A DNA stretch of 64,000 bases from an uncultured Actinomycetes bacterium. Its GTDB lineage: Bacteria > Actinomycetota > Coriobacteriia > Coriobacteriales > Atopobiaceae. Made by a program: the position numbers and the translations under genes. This document shows positions 32,707-41,399 of this stretch, piece after piece. Where the stretch lies: positions 1-64,000 of the forward strand of contig OMWB01000024.1 of the NCBI GenBank assembly GCA_900314645.1, given 5' to 3'. The notes beneath the pieces are model-generated. The model searched no databases. It was not told the origin of the DNA and saw only the letters and a list, made by a program, of their open reading frames with translations. Every line of letters starts with the position of its first letter. Within the stretch, counting starts at the first letter, position 1.

Positions 32707-34974
32707 ATGGAGTTCTTTGCGACGTGCCCCAAGGGGTTTGAGCGGCTGTTGTCAGACGAGCTGGTGAGGCTCGGGTGTGCGCAGGTGCGCCCGCTGAGGG
32801 GCCAGGTGAGCTTTGCGGGAACCGTTGCGGATGCCTATCGGGTGTGCCTGTGGTCGCGCCTTGCCTCGCGCGTGATGCTCGTGCTGGGACGCGTGGACGC
32901 GTCCTCGTCAGACGCGCTCTACGAGGGGCTCCGCGGCATCGCATGGGAAGACCAGCTGGAAGTGGGCGCGACCCTCTCCGTGGATGCCCACGGAACCAAT
33001 ACCGCGCTGAGAAACACGCAGTTTGTGGCCCTGAGGGCCAAGGACGCCATCGTTGACACGCTGCTGGCACGCCGTGGCGCCCGCCCGCAGGTTGACGTGC
33101 GCAACCCCGACGTGACGGTTGCCGTGCGGGTCTCGCGCGAGCGTGCCATGGTGGGCATCGAGCTTTCGGGCGAGCCGCTTTTCCGGCGAGGCTATGAGTC
33201 GCTGCCGGGCCGGCGTGCCCCCATCGCGCCCCTTCGTCCTGACTATGCCGCCGCGCTCCTGGCCCTTGGTGGTTGGGAGGGTGTCTGCAAGGCGGCGCAC
33301 GAGCGCGGTGCTGCTCCCCGGCTCTTGGCGGTCTACTCGGGTGCTGGCACGGTGCTTGCCGAGGCCGCTGCCGTCGCGCTTGACCGCGCGCCCGGCCTCT
33401 CGCGGCACCGCTGGGGCTTTGAGGGCTGGGCAGGGCACGACGCACAGGCGTGGGAGGCGCTGCTCGCGGACGCGCAGGCGCGTGCTGCCGTGGGCGCTTC
33501 TGGTGCCGAAGGCCTTGACCTCGTGGCCTTCGAACCACGTCACGGTGCCGATGGGGCGACACGGCAGTTGCTGCACGCGGCAGGCATCGAGGCGCCGCTC
33601 CGCTGGGCAAAGGAGCCCGAGGAGGCGGACCTTGCGGTCGTCGACCTGTCGTGGCTGGGCGAGGACGAGCTGGCGCTGCAGGCGCAGTCCCTCTCCGATG
33701 CCGCGCGGCTGCTCTCCGCGGTCTTCGCCGCTCCAGCTGTCGCCCTTGCGAAGGACGCGGTCATCGATGCAGCGCTCGGTCGAGATGCCACCACATCCCT
33801 TGACGTGCTGGTGGGCAGGGACGACGCCACCATGCGCGCCTACGAGCCTTGCGCGGCGCCAGAGCGTCACGCGGTGCGCGTGGGAGACGCCGACATCCCG
33901 GTGTACGTGCCGGCGAGCGATCAGTTTGCTGCCCGACTTGCGAAGGTGGCCAAGCAGCGCGCCAAGTGGGCCCGTCGCGAGGACGTGACCTGCTACCGCG
34001 TCTACGACGCCGACCTGCCCGACTACGCCGTGACCATCGACCTCTTTGAGGAGTCGCTCGTGACGGCTCGCGAGAAGCCGCGCACGTGGCTTCAGATGTA
34101 CGAGTACGCGCCTCCCAAGGGCGTTGACGAGGAGCTCGCGCGCAAGCGTCTGCTCGACGTGCTCGCGCTCGCGCCGCGCGTGCTGGGCGTGGACGCGCGC
34201 AACGTCTTCCTGCGGACGCGTCTGCGCGCCCGCGGCGGATCGCAGTACGCCGACGAGGCCACGCGGCAGGCGCCGCAGGGCAAGCCGCGCCTGGTGGAGG
34301 GAGCCGAGCTCGCACGGGGCGCCCACCTGATTGATGAGGGCGGCCTCACCTTTGAGGTCAACTTCTCCACCCGCCTTGACTGCGGCATCTTCCTTGACCA
34401 CCGCGATACGCGTGCGATGCTGCGCGAGATGGCCAAGCAGACGTTGGGCTCAAAGCGCTTCCTCAACCTCTTTGCGTACACCGGCACGGGCACGTGTTAC
34501 GCGGCCGACGGCGGCATGCGCCACACCACCACGGTGGACCTGTCGAGGCCGTCGCTTGACTGGGCGCGCCGCAACATGACGCGCAACGGCTTCACGGGCA
34601 AGGAGCACGAGTTTGTGCAGGCAGACGTGCTGGCCTGGGTGAGCGAGCAGCGCCACACGGCCAATCGCTGGGACCTCATCTTCTGCGACGTGCCGACATT
34701 CTCAAACTCTCAGCGCATGCGGAAGGGCTCGTTTGACGTGCAGCGTGACCACGTGGAGCTGCTCATTGGCGTCTCGCGCCTGTTGACGCGCGGCCGCGAT
34801 GGGGCTGCGGGTGGCACCTGCGTCTTCTCGTGCAACCTTCGCACCTTCAAGCCCGACGTTGCCGCGCTTGCCAAGGCGGGCGTCGCCATTGAGGACATCA
34901 CGGCCAAGACCATCCCCGAGGACTTCTCGCGCAACCAGCGCATCCATCGCTGCTATCTGGTGCGTCGCACGTAG
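32707..34974 (+). CDS. RlmKL-type fused 23S rRNA methyltransferase
   Basis: 755 aa. The N-terminus MEFFATCPKGFERLLSDEL and the THUMP region (about 45-155) are followed by the RlmL half (FRRGYESLPGRRAPI). The RlmK half has CGIFLDHRDTRAMLREMA, LNLFAYTGTGTCYAA (SAM site), and FCDVPTFSNSQRMRKGSFDV (usual D-P-P-T-F-S-N-S). In E. coli this fusion makes m2G2445 and m7G2069. In the middle the RlmL catalytic NPPY motif is not obvious, so that half may be degenerate. Confidence 0.88.
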   Translation: MEFFATCPKGFERLLSDELVRLGCAQVRPLRGQVSFAGTVADAYRVCLWSRLASRVMLVLGRVDASSSDALYEGLRGIAWEDQLEVGATLSVDAHGTNTALRNTQFVALRAKDAIVDTLLARRGARPQVDVRNPDVTVAVRVSRERAMVGIELSGEPLFRRGYESLPGRRAPIAPLRPDYAAALLALGGWEGVCKAAHERGAAPRLLAVYSGAGTVLAEAAAVALDRAPGLSRHRWGFEGWAGHDAQAWEALLADAQARAAVGASGAEGLDLVAFEPRHGADGATRQLLHAAGIEAPLRWAKEPEEADLAVVDLSWLGEDELALQAQSLSDAARLLSAVFAAPAVALAKDAVIDAALGRDATTSLDVLVGRDDATMRAYEPCAAPERHAVRVGDADIPVYVPASDQFAARLAKVAKQRAKWARREDVTCYRVYDADLPDYAVTIDLFEESLVTAREKPRTWLQMYEYAPPKGVDEELARKRLLDVLALAPRVLGVDARNVFLRTRLRARGGSQYADEATRQAPQGKPRLVEGAELARGAHLIDEGGLTFEVNFSTRLDCGIFLDHRDTRAMLREMAKQTLGSKRFLNLFAYTGTGTCYAADGGMRHTTTVDLSRPSLDWARRNMTRNGFTGKEHEFVQADVLAWVSEQRHTANRWDLIFCDVPTFSNSQRMRKGSFDVQRDHVELLIGVSRLLTRGRDGAAGGTCVFSCNLRTFKPDVAALAKAGVAIEDITAKTIPEDFSRNQRIHRCYLVRRT

Positions 34975-35400
34975 CGGCCGTGCCCTCCCTTGTGCGAATG
35001 CCGACGTTGCTGAGTGGTTTTTGGTCAACATGGGCAGAGGGAGGCACCTGTGAGAACGTCATTGCGTTTCGTGCCGCTTGGAGGGTCCCAGCTGGAACGT
35101 CATTGCGTTTCGTGCCGCTTGGAGGGTCCCAGCTGGAACGTCATTGCGTTTCGTACCACTTTCCTGGCCTAGATTCGTGCCACCAAACCGAATAGCGTTC
35201 CAGCGCGGCACCTGGCGTTGCCACCAAACCGAATAGCGTTCCACCCCTTCGCCTTCAGCTACTCCACACCCCTCGCCGAATGCGCTCGCCGTACACCTAA
35301 CCGCGTGAAGTTTCGCCAAGGCAACCAGATAGTATGGCTTATCAGGTATGGGTATTGGTTGCCGGCAAACCAGCCGGCAATGAGCTGAAGGGAAAACGCT
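34975..35400. other. Intergenic region with a 41-bp-period repeat array
   Basis: No gene is seen. The region holds three direct copies and two inverted copies of a related 24-bp sequence (35054-35243, see separate entry). It then holds about 150 bp leading to the phosphoglucomutase start, with GAAGGGAAAA as its ribosome binding site. Confidence 0.7.
35054..35243. repeat. Array of 24-bp repeats with 17-bp spacers, direct then inverted
   Basis: Unit GAACGTCATTGCGTTTCGTG plus a GC-rich stretch has a 41-bp period at 35054, 35095 and (partial, diverged) 35136. Inverted relatives at 35179-35202 and 35220-35243 also have a 41-bp period. The 17-nt spacer between direct copies is itself nearly palindromic (GCTTGGAGGGTCCCAGC). 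The whole forms a large imperfect palindrome upstream of pgm. Confidence 0.75.
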
Positions 35401-37014
35401 ATGGATAAAGACGTTCAGGCCATCATTGACGTTTGGCACGAGAAGGTCACGATTCCCGATCTGAAGGAGGAGCTCGACGCCCTTATCGCCGCTGGCGACG
35501 AGGACAAGCTGTTCGACGCCTTCTATCGCAGCCTTGAGTTTGGTACCGCTGGTCTGCGCGGCACGCTTGGCGTTGGCACCAACCGCATGAACGAGTACGT
35601 CGTGGGTCAGGCGACCAAGGGCGTCGCTGACTACCTCAACGCTCACTATGAGAACCCGACGCTGGCCCTCGCCCGTGACTCCCGCCTGAAGGGCGAGGAG
35701 TTCCAGAAGGTCGCCGCCGGCATCCTGGCCGCCAATGGCGTCAAGGTCTTCCTGTTCCCGCGCATCGAGCCCGTCCCGACGCTGTCCTTCGCAGTCCGTC
35801 ACCTCGGCACCTCCGCAGGCATCGTGCTGACCGCCTCCCACAACCCCGCAGCCTACAACGGCTACAAGGTCTACAACGACAATGGTGGCCAGATTACCGA
35901 CGAGGCCGCTGCCGAGATCAGCGCCAACATCGCCGCTGCCGACTTCTTCGGCCTCGAGTGCATGGACTTCGACGAGGGCCTTGCCAACGGCATGATCAAC
36001 TGGATTGACGACGAGGTCATCGATGCCTTCATCGCCGCCGTCAAGAAGGTCTCCATCCCCGGCTTCAAGGCCGACGAGTCCTACTCCGTGGTCTACACGC
36101 CGCTCAACGGCACCGGCATGGAGTGCGTCAGCAAGATCCTGAAGGAGATCGGCGTTGACAAGGTGTCCGTGGTTCCCGAGCAGGCCAACCCCGATGGCCA
36201 CTTCCCGACCTGCACCTATCCCAACCCCGAGTTCCGCGCCGCTCTCGAGCTTGCCCTCAAGCTCGCTGAGGAGGTCAAGCCCAACCTGGTCGTCGCTACC
36301 GACCCGGACGCTGACCGTATGGGCACCGCCATTCCGCATGCTGGCGAGTACAAGCTGCTCTCCGGCAACGAGATGGGCGTCCTGCTGATGGACTGGCTCA
36401 TCAACATGGCCGAGGCCAACGGCGAGGATCCCAAGACCAAGGTTGCCGTTACCTCCATCGTGTCCTCCACCATGCCCGACGCGCTGGCCAAGGACAAGGG
36501 CTTCGAGCTCCGTCGCGTCCTCACCGGCTTCAAGTACATTGGCGACCAGATCGACCAGCTCAAGGACGCTGGCGAGGAGGATCGTTACCTCATGGGCTTC
36601 GAGGAGTCCTACGGCTACCTCGTCGGCACCCACGCTCGCGACAAGGACGCCATCGTGGCCGTCGAGATGTGCGTCGAGATGGCTTCCGACTACGCCTCCA
36701 AGGGCATGGACCTCTATGAGGCCATGGACGCCCTGCTCACCGAGATCGCCGGCCTGAAGGTCGTCGGCATGACCGACTTCTCCAAGGGTCCCGAGATGCC
36801 GCGCGTCTCTGGCCTCCAGAAGGAAGCCCCGCAGTTCCTGCCGCCCGCAAACGTCATCGAGTACGCTCTCGAGGGCGACAACAAGATCATCTTCCGTCCG
36901 TCTGGCACCGAGCCCAAGATCAAGGCTTACCTGTTCGCCAAGGGCGCGACCCGCGCTGACGCCGAGGCCATCGAGGCCAAGCTCCGCGCTGCCGCTGAGG
37001 AGATCTTCGCGTAA
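35401..37014 (+). CDS. Phospho-sugar mutase (phosphoglucomutase/phosphomannomutase)
   Basis: 537 aa. The active-site serine lies in LTASHNPAAYNGYKVYNDNG and the metal-binding loop in DPDADRMG. Later come GFEESYGYLVG (sugar binding) and FRPSGTEPKIKAYL (phosphate binding), in the order of the alpha-D-phosphohexomutase family. It interconverts hexose 1- and 6-phosphates, feeding the glycan and teichoic-acid-like pathways further right. Codon use is strongly biased, suggesting high expression. Confidence 0.93.
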   Translation: MDKDVQAIIDVWHEKVTIPDLKEELDALIAAGDEDKLFDAFYRSLEFGTAGLRGTLGVGTNRMNEYVVGQATKGVADYLNAHYENPTLALARDSRLKGEEFQKVAAGILAANGVKVFLFPRIEPVPTLSFAVRHLGTSAGIVLTASHNPAAYNGYKVYNDNGGQITDEAAAEISANIAAADFFGLECMDFDEGLANGMINWIDDEVIDAFIAAVKKVSIPGFKADESYSVVYTPLNGTGMECVSKILKEIGVDKVSVVPEQANPDGHFPTCTYPNPEFRAALELALKLAEEVKPNLVVATDPDADRMGTAIPHAGEYKLLSGNEMGVLLMDWLINMAEANGEDPKTKVAVTSIVSSTMPDALAKDKGFELRRVLTGFKYIGDQIDQLKDAGEEDRYLMGFEESYGYLVGTHARDKDAIVAVEMCVEMASDYASKGMDLYEAMDALLTEIAGLKVVGMTDFSKGPEMPRVSGLQKEAPQFLPPANVIEYALEGDNKIIFRPSGTEPKIKAYLFAKGATRADAEAIEAKLRAAAEEIFA

Positions 37015-37046
37015 GAGCGAGTGCACGTCGCATATTGCCTGAAGAG

Positions 37047-37083
37047 GGGAGGGCTCGGACGCGTCCGGGCCCTCCCTTTTTGC
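37047..37083 (+). terminator. Rho-independent terminator after pgm
   Basis: Arms GGGAGGGC/GCCCTCCC enclose a CGGACGCGTCCG palindrome and are followed by TTTTT. It lies 32 bp after the pgm stop. Confidence 0.85.
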
Positions 37084-37094
37084 GCACGTTCCCA

Positions 37095-37189
37095 GCGAAT
37101 GTTGACATGGGCGGGCCCCTCTACGTCAACATCAGCACTGTTTCGTAGCTGATGTTGACGTAGAGGGGCCCGCCCATGTCAACATTCGC
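37095..37189. repeat. Long perfect palindrome, family GTTGAC-N18-GTCAAC (copy 2)
   Basis: 42-bp perfect arms (37095-37136 and 37148-37189) with an 11-nt loop. The arm ends (GCGAATGTTGAC, GTCAACATCAGC) match copy 1 (GCGCTTGTTGAC, GTCAACATCAGC); the 18-nt core differs. It lies between convergent genes, just after the pgm terminator. Confidence 0.9.
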
Positions 37190-37214
37190 AAGTGGGGGGA
37201 GGGGAGGCTCGAAG

Positions 37215-38327
37215 CTACTCCTCTTCCTCGACGGGGGCGAGCTTCAGGATATAGAACACATCGGCGCCCGAAGCGATGGTGTTGGGATCCCACGGGTGCT
37301 CGCTCACAGCGGATGACGTGGGATCATATAGGTTGATGGATCCATCCAGGTTGCGGCCCACGGCAAGCGCCCAGTGGGCGTCATCCGTCAGCGTGCGCTC
37401 GCGCAGCTGCACCAGAACGGCGGTACCGCTCTGAAGGTTCTCGCTGATGTTCTCGCTCGTGGCAGAGAGTTCCTCGACCTCCAGGCCCAGCTCCTCGGCC
37501 GTGTTGACCATGAACTCGGCGGAGGTGTCATAGACCTTGTCGATGCCCTCGTTCTCAGTGGCCTTCTTGGCGATGACGTCAGGCGTCTGGTCGGTCTTGC
37601 CGGTGAGACCGATGTAGGCCATGGACAGTGCGGTGGGACCGGAGCCCGTCAGGCCCATGGGACCCTCACCGTAGGTGACATAGCCCCAGCGCGTGTCCCA
37701 GTTGAAGAGCTTGGGATAGTAGCCCTTGGTCGCGGAGTCGCCGTAGGCCGAGGCGCCCTTGGGAGCGTTCTTGCTGGCGTAGCCGGCCACATACTCGATG
37801 GCGTCGGGCTCGCGCAGGGCCAGCTCCAGCAGGCGTGTGTCGCCAACGGCGTCGGCGTTGAGCGCGATCTTGGCGAAGAGGTCGTTGCGGTCAAGGATGG
37901 CGGAGAACTTGTCGGCCATGTCGGCAGAGATGGTCATGGAGACGCGGGTATCGGTGTCCTCAGACTCGGCGGCCTTCTTGGCGGCGCGCTCGTTGACGCA
38001 GCCACGAATGAGGGTGGTGGCGCCAATGATGAGGGCAATGAGCAGCGCGATGCCGATCAGGAGCATCACAAGCGTGCGCGGATCGTCCAACGCACGGTTG
38101 ATGAGGCCGCCACGACGCCTGCCACGTGAATTGAGCTGATAGCCAGACTTTCCACGCGAACGACGGCTCTTGCTACTGCGATACTGTGACGAGCTGCCTC
38201 CACGCGCCTGGACGCGGCGAGTTCCCGAGCTGGTGATGCTGCCCGTGCTAGAGATGCGGCTCTCACCGGCGCGACCCGTGTACCTGCGCGTGGTGCCGCG
38301 TTGGTCATCAGGTGTCGAGTATGCCAT
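37215..38327 (-). CDS. Membrane-anchored C39-like papain-fold protein, Cys replaced by Ser
   Basis: 370 aa. A Ser/Arg-rich cytoplasmic N-terminus (1-80) is followed by one membrane segment (VMLLIGIALLIALIIGATTL) and an extracytoplasmic domain. That domain reads LFNWDTRWGYVTYGEGPMGL, then TGSGPTALSMAYIGLTGKT, and DDAHWALAVG, the layout of the Peptidase_C39_2 family. In that family the active site is G-C-G-P-T; here it is G-S-G-P-T, so the catalytic Cys is a Ser. The His is kept. It may be a pseudoenzyme or binding protein. Confidence 0.8.
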   Translation of the reverse strand: MAYSTPDDQRGTTRRYTGRAGESRISSTGSITSSGTRRVQARGGSSSQYRSSKSRRSRGKSGYQLNSRGRRRGGLINRALDDPRTLVMLLIGIALLIALIIGATTLIRGCVNERAAKKAAESEDTDTRVSMTISADMADKFSAILDRNDLFAKIALNADAVGDTRLLELALREPDAIEYVAGYASKNAPKGASAYGDSATKGYYPKLFNWDTRWGYVTYGEGPMGLTGSGPTALSMAYIGLTGKTDQTPDVIAKKATENEGIDKVYDTSAEFMVNTAEELGLEVEELSATSENISENLQSGTAVLVQLRERTLTDDAHWALAVGRNLDGSINLYDPTSSAVSEHPWDPNTIASGADVFYILKLAPVEEEE

Positions 38328-38563
38328 GGACGATCCTCCGAAATGTATAGGCGTGAGTAGTCAACCCACCATCATATTGCACCTTGGCGATTTGCGCTCC
38401 CTGAAAGCGGGGAATGGTGGCGGGCCATGTCCCTTGGCGACGCAACGTCATGCGTGACAAAGAAGGGGGCACCCACAGGTCGTAATGCATCAATGTGAAA
38501 ATAGATGCTATGGTGATACACGCATCACTACCAAGAACGCAGGAAACGTCTGGAGGCTATCCA

Positions 38564-39001
38564 ATGGTAACGCAGCGCAACAGCAGGCAGGACGCCATTC
38601 GCGAGATTGTGCGCAACAAGGCTATCCGCACACAGCGCACACTTGTTGACGAGCTCCTTGCTCTTGGCTACAACTGCACGCAGGCGACGGTCTCTCGCGA
38701 CATCACGGATATGGGTCTGCGCAAGCTTCCCGAGGGCATCTACGTGCTCTCTGAGGACCTACATCTGCAGCGGATGGTGTCGGAATTCGTGACGAGCGTG
38801 GAGCGTGCCAACAACCTCGTGGTGGTGAAGTCTCATCCAGGTACGGCGCCTGGCGTGGCCGCTGCGGTGGACGCCGCCGACCTGCCAGAGGTGGTGGGAT
38901 CTGTGGCAGGAAACGATACCATGCTCGTCATCTCGCAGACCGACGAGACCGCAAGCGACCTCGTCACGATGCTCGAGAAGCTCCGTGTCCAAAAAGGGTA
39001 G
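38564..39001 (+). CDS. argR: Arginine repressor ArgR
   Basis: 145 aa; the ATG at 38564 has TGGAGG upstream. The N-terminal winged helix (RTQRTLVDELLALGYNCTQATVSRDI) matches ArgR (usual (S/A)-x-(A/V)-T-(I/V)-S-R-D), and the C-terminal oligomerisation/arginine-binding domain has VVVKSHPGTAPGVAAAVD and GSVAGNDTMLVI (usual T-x-P-G-x-(A/S), G-D-D-T). It regulates arginine metabolism. No arg genes are adjacent in the window. Confidence 0.93.
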   Translation: MVTQRNSRQDAIREIVRNKAIRTQRTLVDELLALGYNCTQATVSRDITDMGLRKLPEGIYVLSEDLHLQRMVSEFVTSVERANNLVVVKSHPGTAPGVAAAVDAADLPEVVGSVAGNDTMLVISQTDETASDLVTMLEKLRVQKG

Positions 39002-39022
39002 CCCCCCAAGTGCAAAAAAGGC

Positions 39023-39051
39023 GCCTCCGGAACTATCGCGGTTCCGGAGGC
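39023..39051. terminator. Terminator between argR and the PBP gene
   Basis: 11-bp perfect arms GCCTCCGGAAC/GTTCCGGAGGC with a 7-nt loop. On the minus strand the stem is followed by GCGCCTTTTTTGC, so it terminates the PBP gene; it can also stop argR transcripts. Confidence 0.75.
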
Positions 39052-39112
39052 TCCCTCCTCGTGTACTTAGGGTACTACCCCCTTTGGACGCGGGGGAACT
39101 GGTCTTCAGTCA

Positions 39113-41236
39113 TTACCAGGTCTCGTCCTCGGAGTACTCATCGTAGGAGGTATCCTCCTCGGAGTAGTCCTCGGAATACTCCTCCTCGTAGCTAACCTCT
39201 TCTTCCGGGAGCACTTCCTCTTCGACTACTTCCTCCTCCGGAAGCTCCTCTTCCTCCTCCTCGTACCACCAGTTGTAGTTGTAGTAGCCAGAGTTGAGCG
39301 AGTCATCGGTGTTGGAGAAGTGCCACTCGCTGTTGTCCTTGTAGTTCGGCGTGATGCCCGAGTTGGGGAAGTCCTCCCACCAAGAGCCCGCGTACAGCTT
39401 CTCGGCAAAGCGGCCCCACACCGGCACGGAGGTCTGATAGCCGTGGCCCTCGCCGCCGTACACATAGATCATGGATTCCTCGAGGTAGCCGCACCACACG
39501 GCGCAGGCCATGGAGGGCGTGTAGCCGACAAACCAGAGGTCGCGTGCGCCAGAGGAGGTGCCAGACTTACCGGCCATGTCCACGGGAATGTTGAAGTTGT
39601 AGGACAGGATTGCCGCGGTACCGGCGCCACGGACCGTGCCCTTGAGGACGTCCGTCACGGCCTCGGCGACCTCGGGGGCGAGTACCTGCTCCGGGGCGTC
39701 CACGTGCTCGTAGAGGATGTTGCCGTTACGGTCCTCGATGCGGGTGATGGCCACGCCCTCGCGGTGCACGCCGTCGGCAGCGAGCGTCGCGTAGGCCTCG
39801 GCCATCTGCACGGGCGGGATACCCACCGAGCCCAGGGCCACGGAGGGATAAGGCGGAAGGTCGACGTCAACGCCCATGGCGTGAGCGGTGGCAATGACGT
39901 TCTCGATGCCCACGGCGAGCGCCACCTGCGCGTACGGCGTGTTGAGCGATTCCTCGGTGGCGAAGCGCAGCGTCACGGTGCCGTAGCTCGCGTTGCCGTA
40001 GTTCTGCACCTCCCAGTCGTCGGTGATCTTCAGCGGCGAGTTGGCGTTGAGCATGATGGAGGGGTTCATGCCCTGGTTGATGGCGGTGGCCAGGGTAAAC
40101 ATCTTCATGGACGAGCCAGGCTGGCGGCGTGCCTGCGTGGCTGTGTTGAACTGGCTGATGTTGTAGTCACGGCCGCCCACGATGGCCTTGATGTAGCCGG
40201 TGGACGGGTCGATGGCGGCCAGGCCAAACTGCAGGTCGGGATCGCCCACCACGTCGAGCTGCTCGGCAACGGCCTCCTCGGCGTACTGCTGCCACGTGCG
40301 GTCGAGCGTGGTGTAGACGCGCAGGCCGCCCTGGAGGATGGTGTTGTAGTCAAACTCCTCGAGCAGCAGCGACTGCACGTAGTCAGAGAAGTACGGATAC
40401 TGGCCCACCGGGTCAGGATAGGCGCCGTGGTTGAGCCACAGCTCCTCCGCCACGGCCTCGTCGTACTGCTCCTGCGTGATGTCGCCGGCGGTGAACATAC
40501 GGTCAAGCACGATGTTGCGGCGCCTCACGGCGAGGTCGGGGTTGACGGTGGGGTCGTAAGCGGAGGGCGCCTGCGGAAGGCCGCACAGAAGCGCTGCCTC
40601 GGCAAGCGTCAGATCGCTTGCGTTCTTGTTGAAGTAGTTGATGCTCGCTGCCTGGATGCCGTAGGCACCGTCGCCGAAGTAGATGGTGTTGAGGTACATC
40701 ATGAGGATCTGGTCCTTGGTGTACATCTTCTCCATCTGGATGGCGATGTAGGCCTCGCGCACCTTACGCTTGAGCGAGTAGTCAAACTGCTCGTCAGACA
40801 GGACGGTGTTGCGCACCAGCTGCTGCGTGATGGTGGAGGCACCCTCGGAGCCGCCCGTGAGCTGCGCGACGATGGCGCGCACGATGCCCTGCGGGTCGAT
40901 GCCGTTGTGCTTGTAGAAACGGATGTCCTCGGTGTCGACGGTTGCCGTCAGGACATACGGGGAGACCTCGTCCATGTCGATGATGCGACGGTTCTGCAGG
41001 TAGTACTCCGCGATGACGGTGCCATCGGCCGAGTAGATGGTGGTGGGCTCCGGCACGAGGTATGCGTCTGCCGACTGGTAGTCGGGCAGGTTCTCGAGCC
41101 AGCTGTTGACCATCATGGTAAGCGAGATGAGCAGTGTGGCCATGAGCAATGCCATGAAGCCGATGAAGCCGGCAATGGTGAATGCGACCACGTGCGTGCG
41201 TGAATGTAAGTGAGCCCTGCGCTGGCGAACGCCCAT
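39113..41236 (-). CDS. Class A penicillin-binding protein
   Basis: 707 aa; AGGAGGT lies 7 nt before the ATG. One membrane segment (16-43) is followed by a GT51 transglycosylase domain (TEDIRFYKHNGID; GASTITQQLVRN; EKMYTKDQILMMYLN) and a transpeptidase domain with the SxxK serine in PGSSMKMFTLA (about 374) and KSGTSSGARD (about 554). The C-terminus is a tail of Glu, Asp and Tyr. It polymerises and cross-links peptidoglycan. Confidence 0.95.
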   Translation of the reverse strand: MGVRQRRAHLHSRTHVVAFTIAGFIGFMALLMATLLISLTMMVNSWLENLPDYQSADAYLVPEPTTIYSADGTVIAEYYLQNRRIIDMDEVSPYVLTATVDTEDIRFYKHNGIDPQGIVRAIVAQLTGGSEGASTITQQLVRNTVLSDEQFDYSLKRKVREAYIAIQMEKMYTKDQILMMYLNTIYFGDGAYGIQAASINYFNKNASDLTLAEAALLCGLPQAPSAYDPTVNPDLAVRRRNIVLDRMFTAGDITQEQYDEAVAEELWLNHGAYPDPVGQYPYFSDYVQSLLLEEFDYNTILQGGLRVYTTLDRTWQQYAEEAVAEQLDVVGDPDLQFGLAAIDPSTGYIKAIVGGRDYNISQFNTATQARRQPGSSMKMFTLATAINQGMNPSIMLNANSPLKITDDWEVQNYGNASYGTVTLRFATEESLNTPYAQVALAVGIENVIATAHAMGVDVDLPPYPSVALGSVGIPPVQMAEAYATLAADGVHREGVAITRIEDRNGNILYEHVDAPEQVLAPEVAEAVTDVLKGTVRGAGTAAILSYNFNIPVDMAGKSGTSSGARDLWFVGYTPSMACAVWCGYLEESMIYVYGGEGHGYQTSVPVWGRFAEKLYAGSWWEDFPNSGITPNYKDNSEWHFSNTDDSLNSGYYNYNWWYEEEEEELPEEEVVEEEVLPEEEVSYEEEYSEDYSEEDTSYDEYSEDETW

Positions 41237-41399
41237 ACAAAACCTCCTAAGGCGCGGTACAGACAGACACCATTATACGTTGGGTTGGGCAGCTACCATC
41301 AGGCGCTACGCAATGAGCACATGTATGAAGGTCTTTGGTAGCCGGCCAACGGTCGGCGTTTGAGCGTGACGCCATGCATGGCAAGGGGTAGTTGCCGCG

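Noticed and set aside
35054..35243. Possible CRISPR array
   Set aside because: The intervening 17-nt stretches are the same or similar, copies switch orientation midway, and no cas genes are near.
35059..37026. 655-codon open frame on the minus strand opposite pgm
   Set aside because: It mirrors the pgm coding frame in high-GC DNA, has a low-complexity Val/Gly/Leu-rich translation, and runs through the repeat array.
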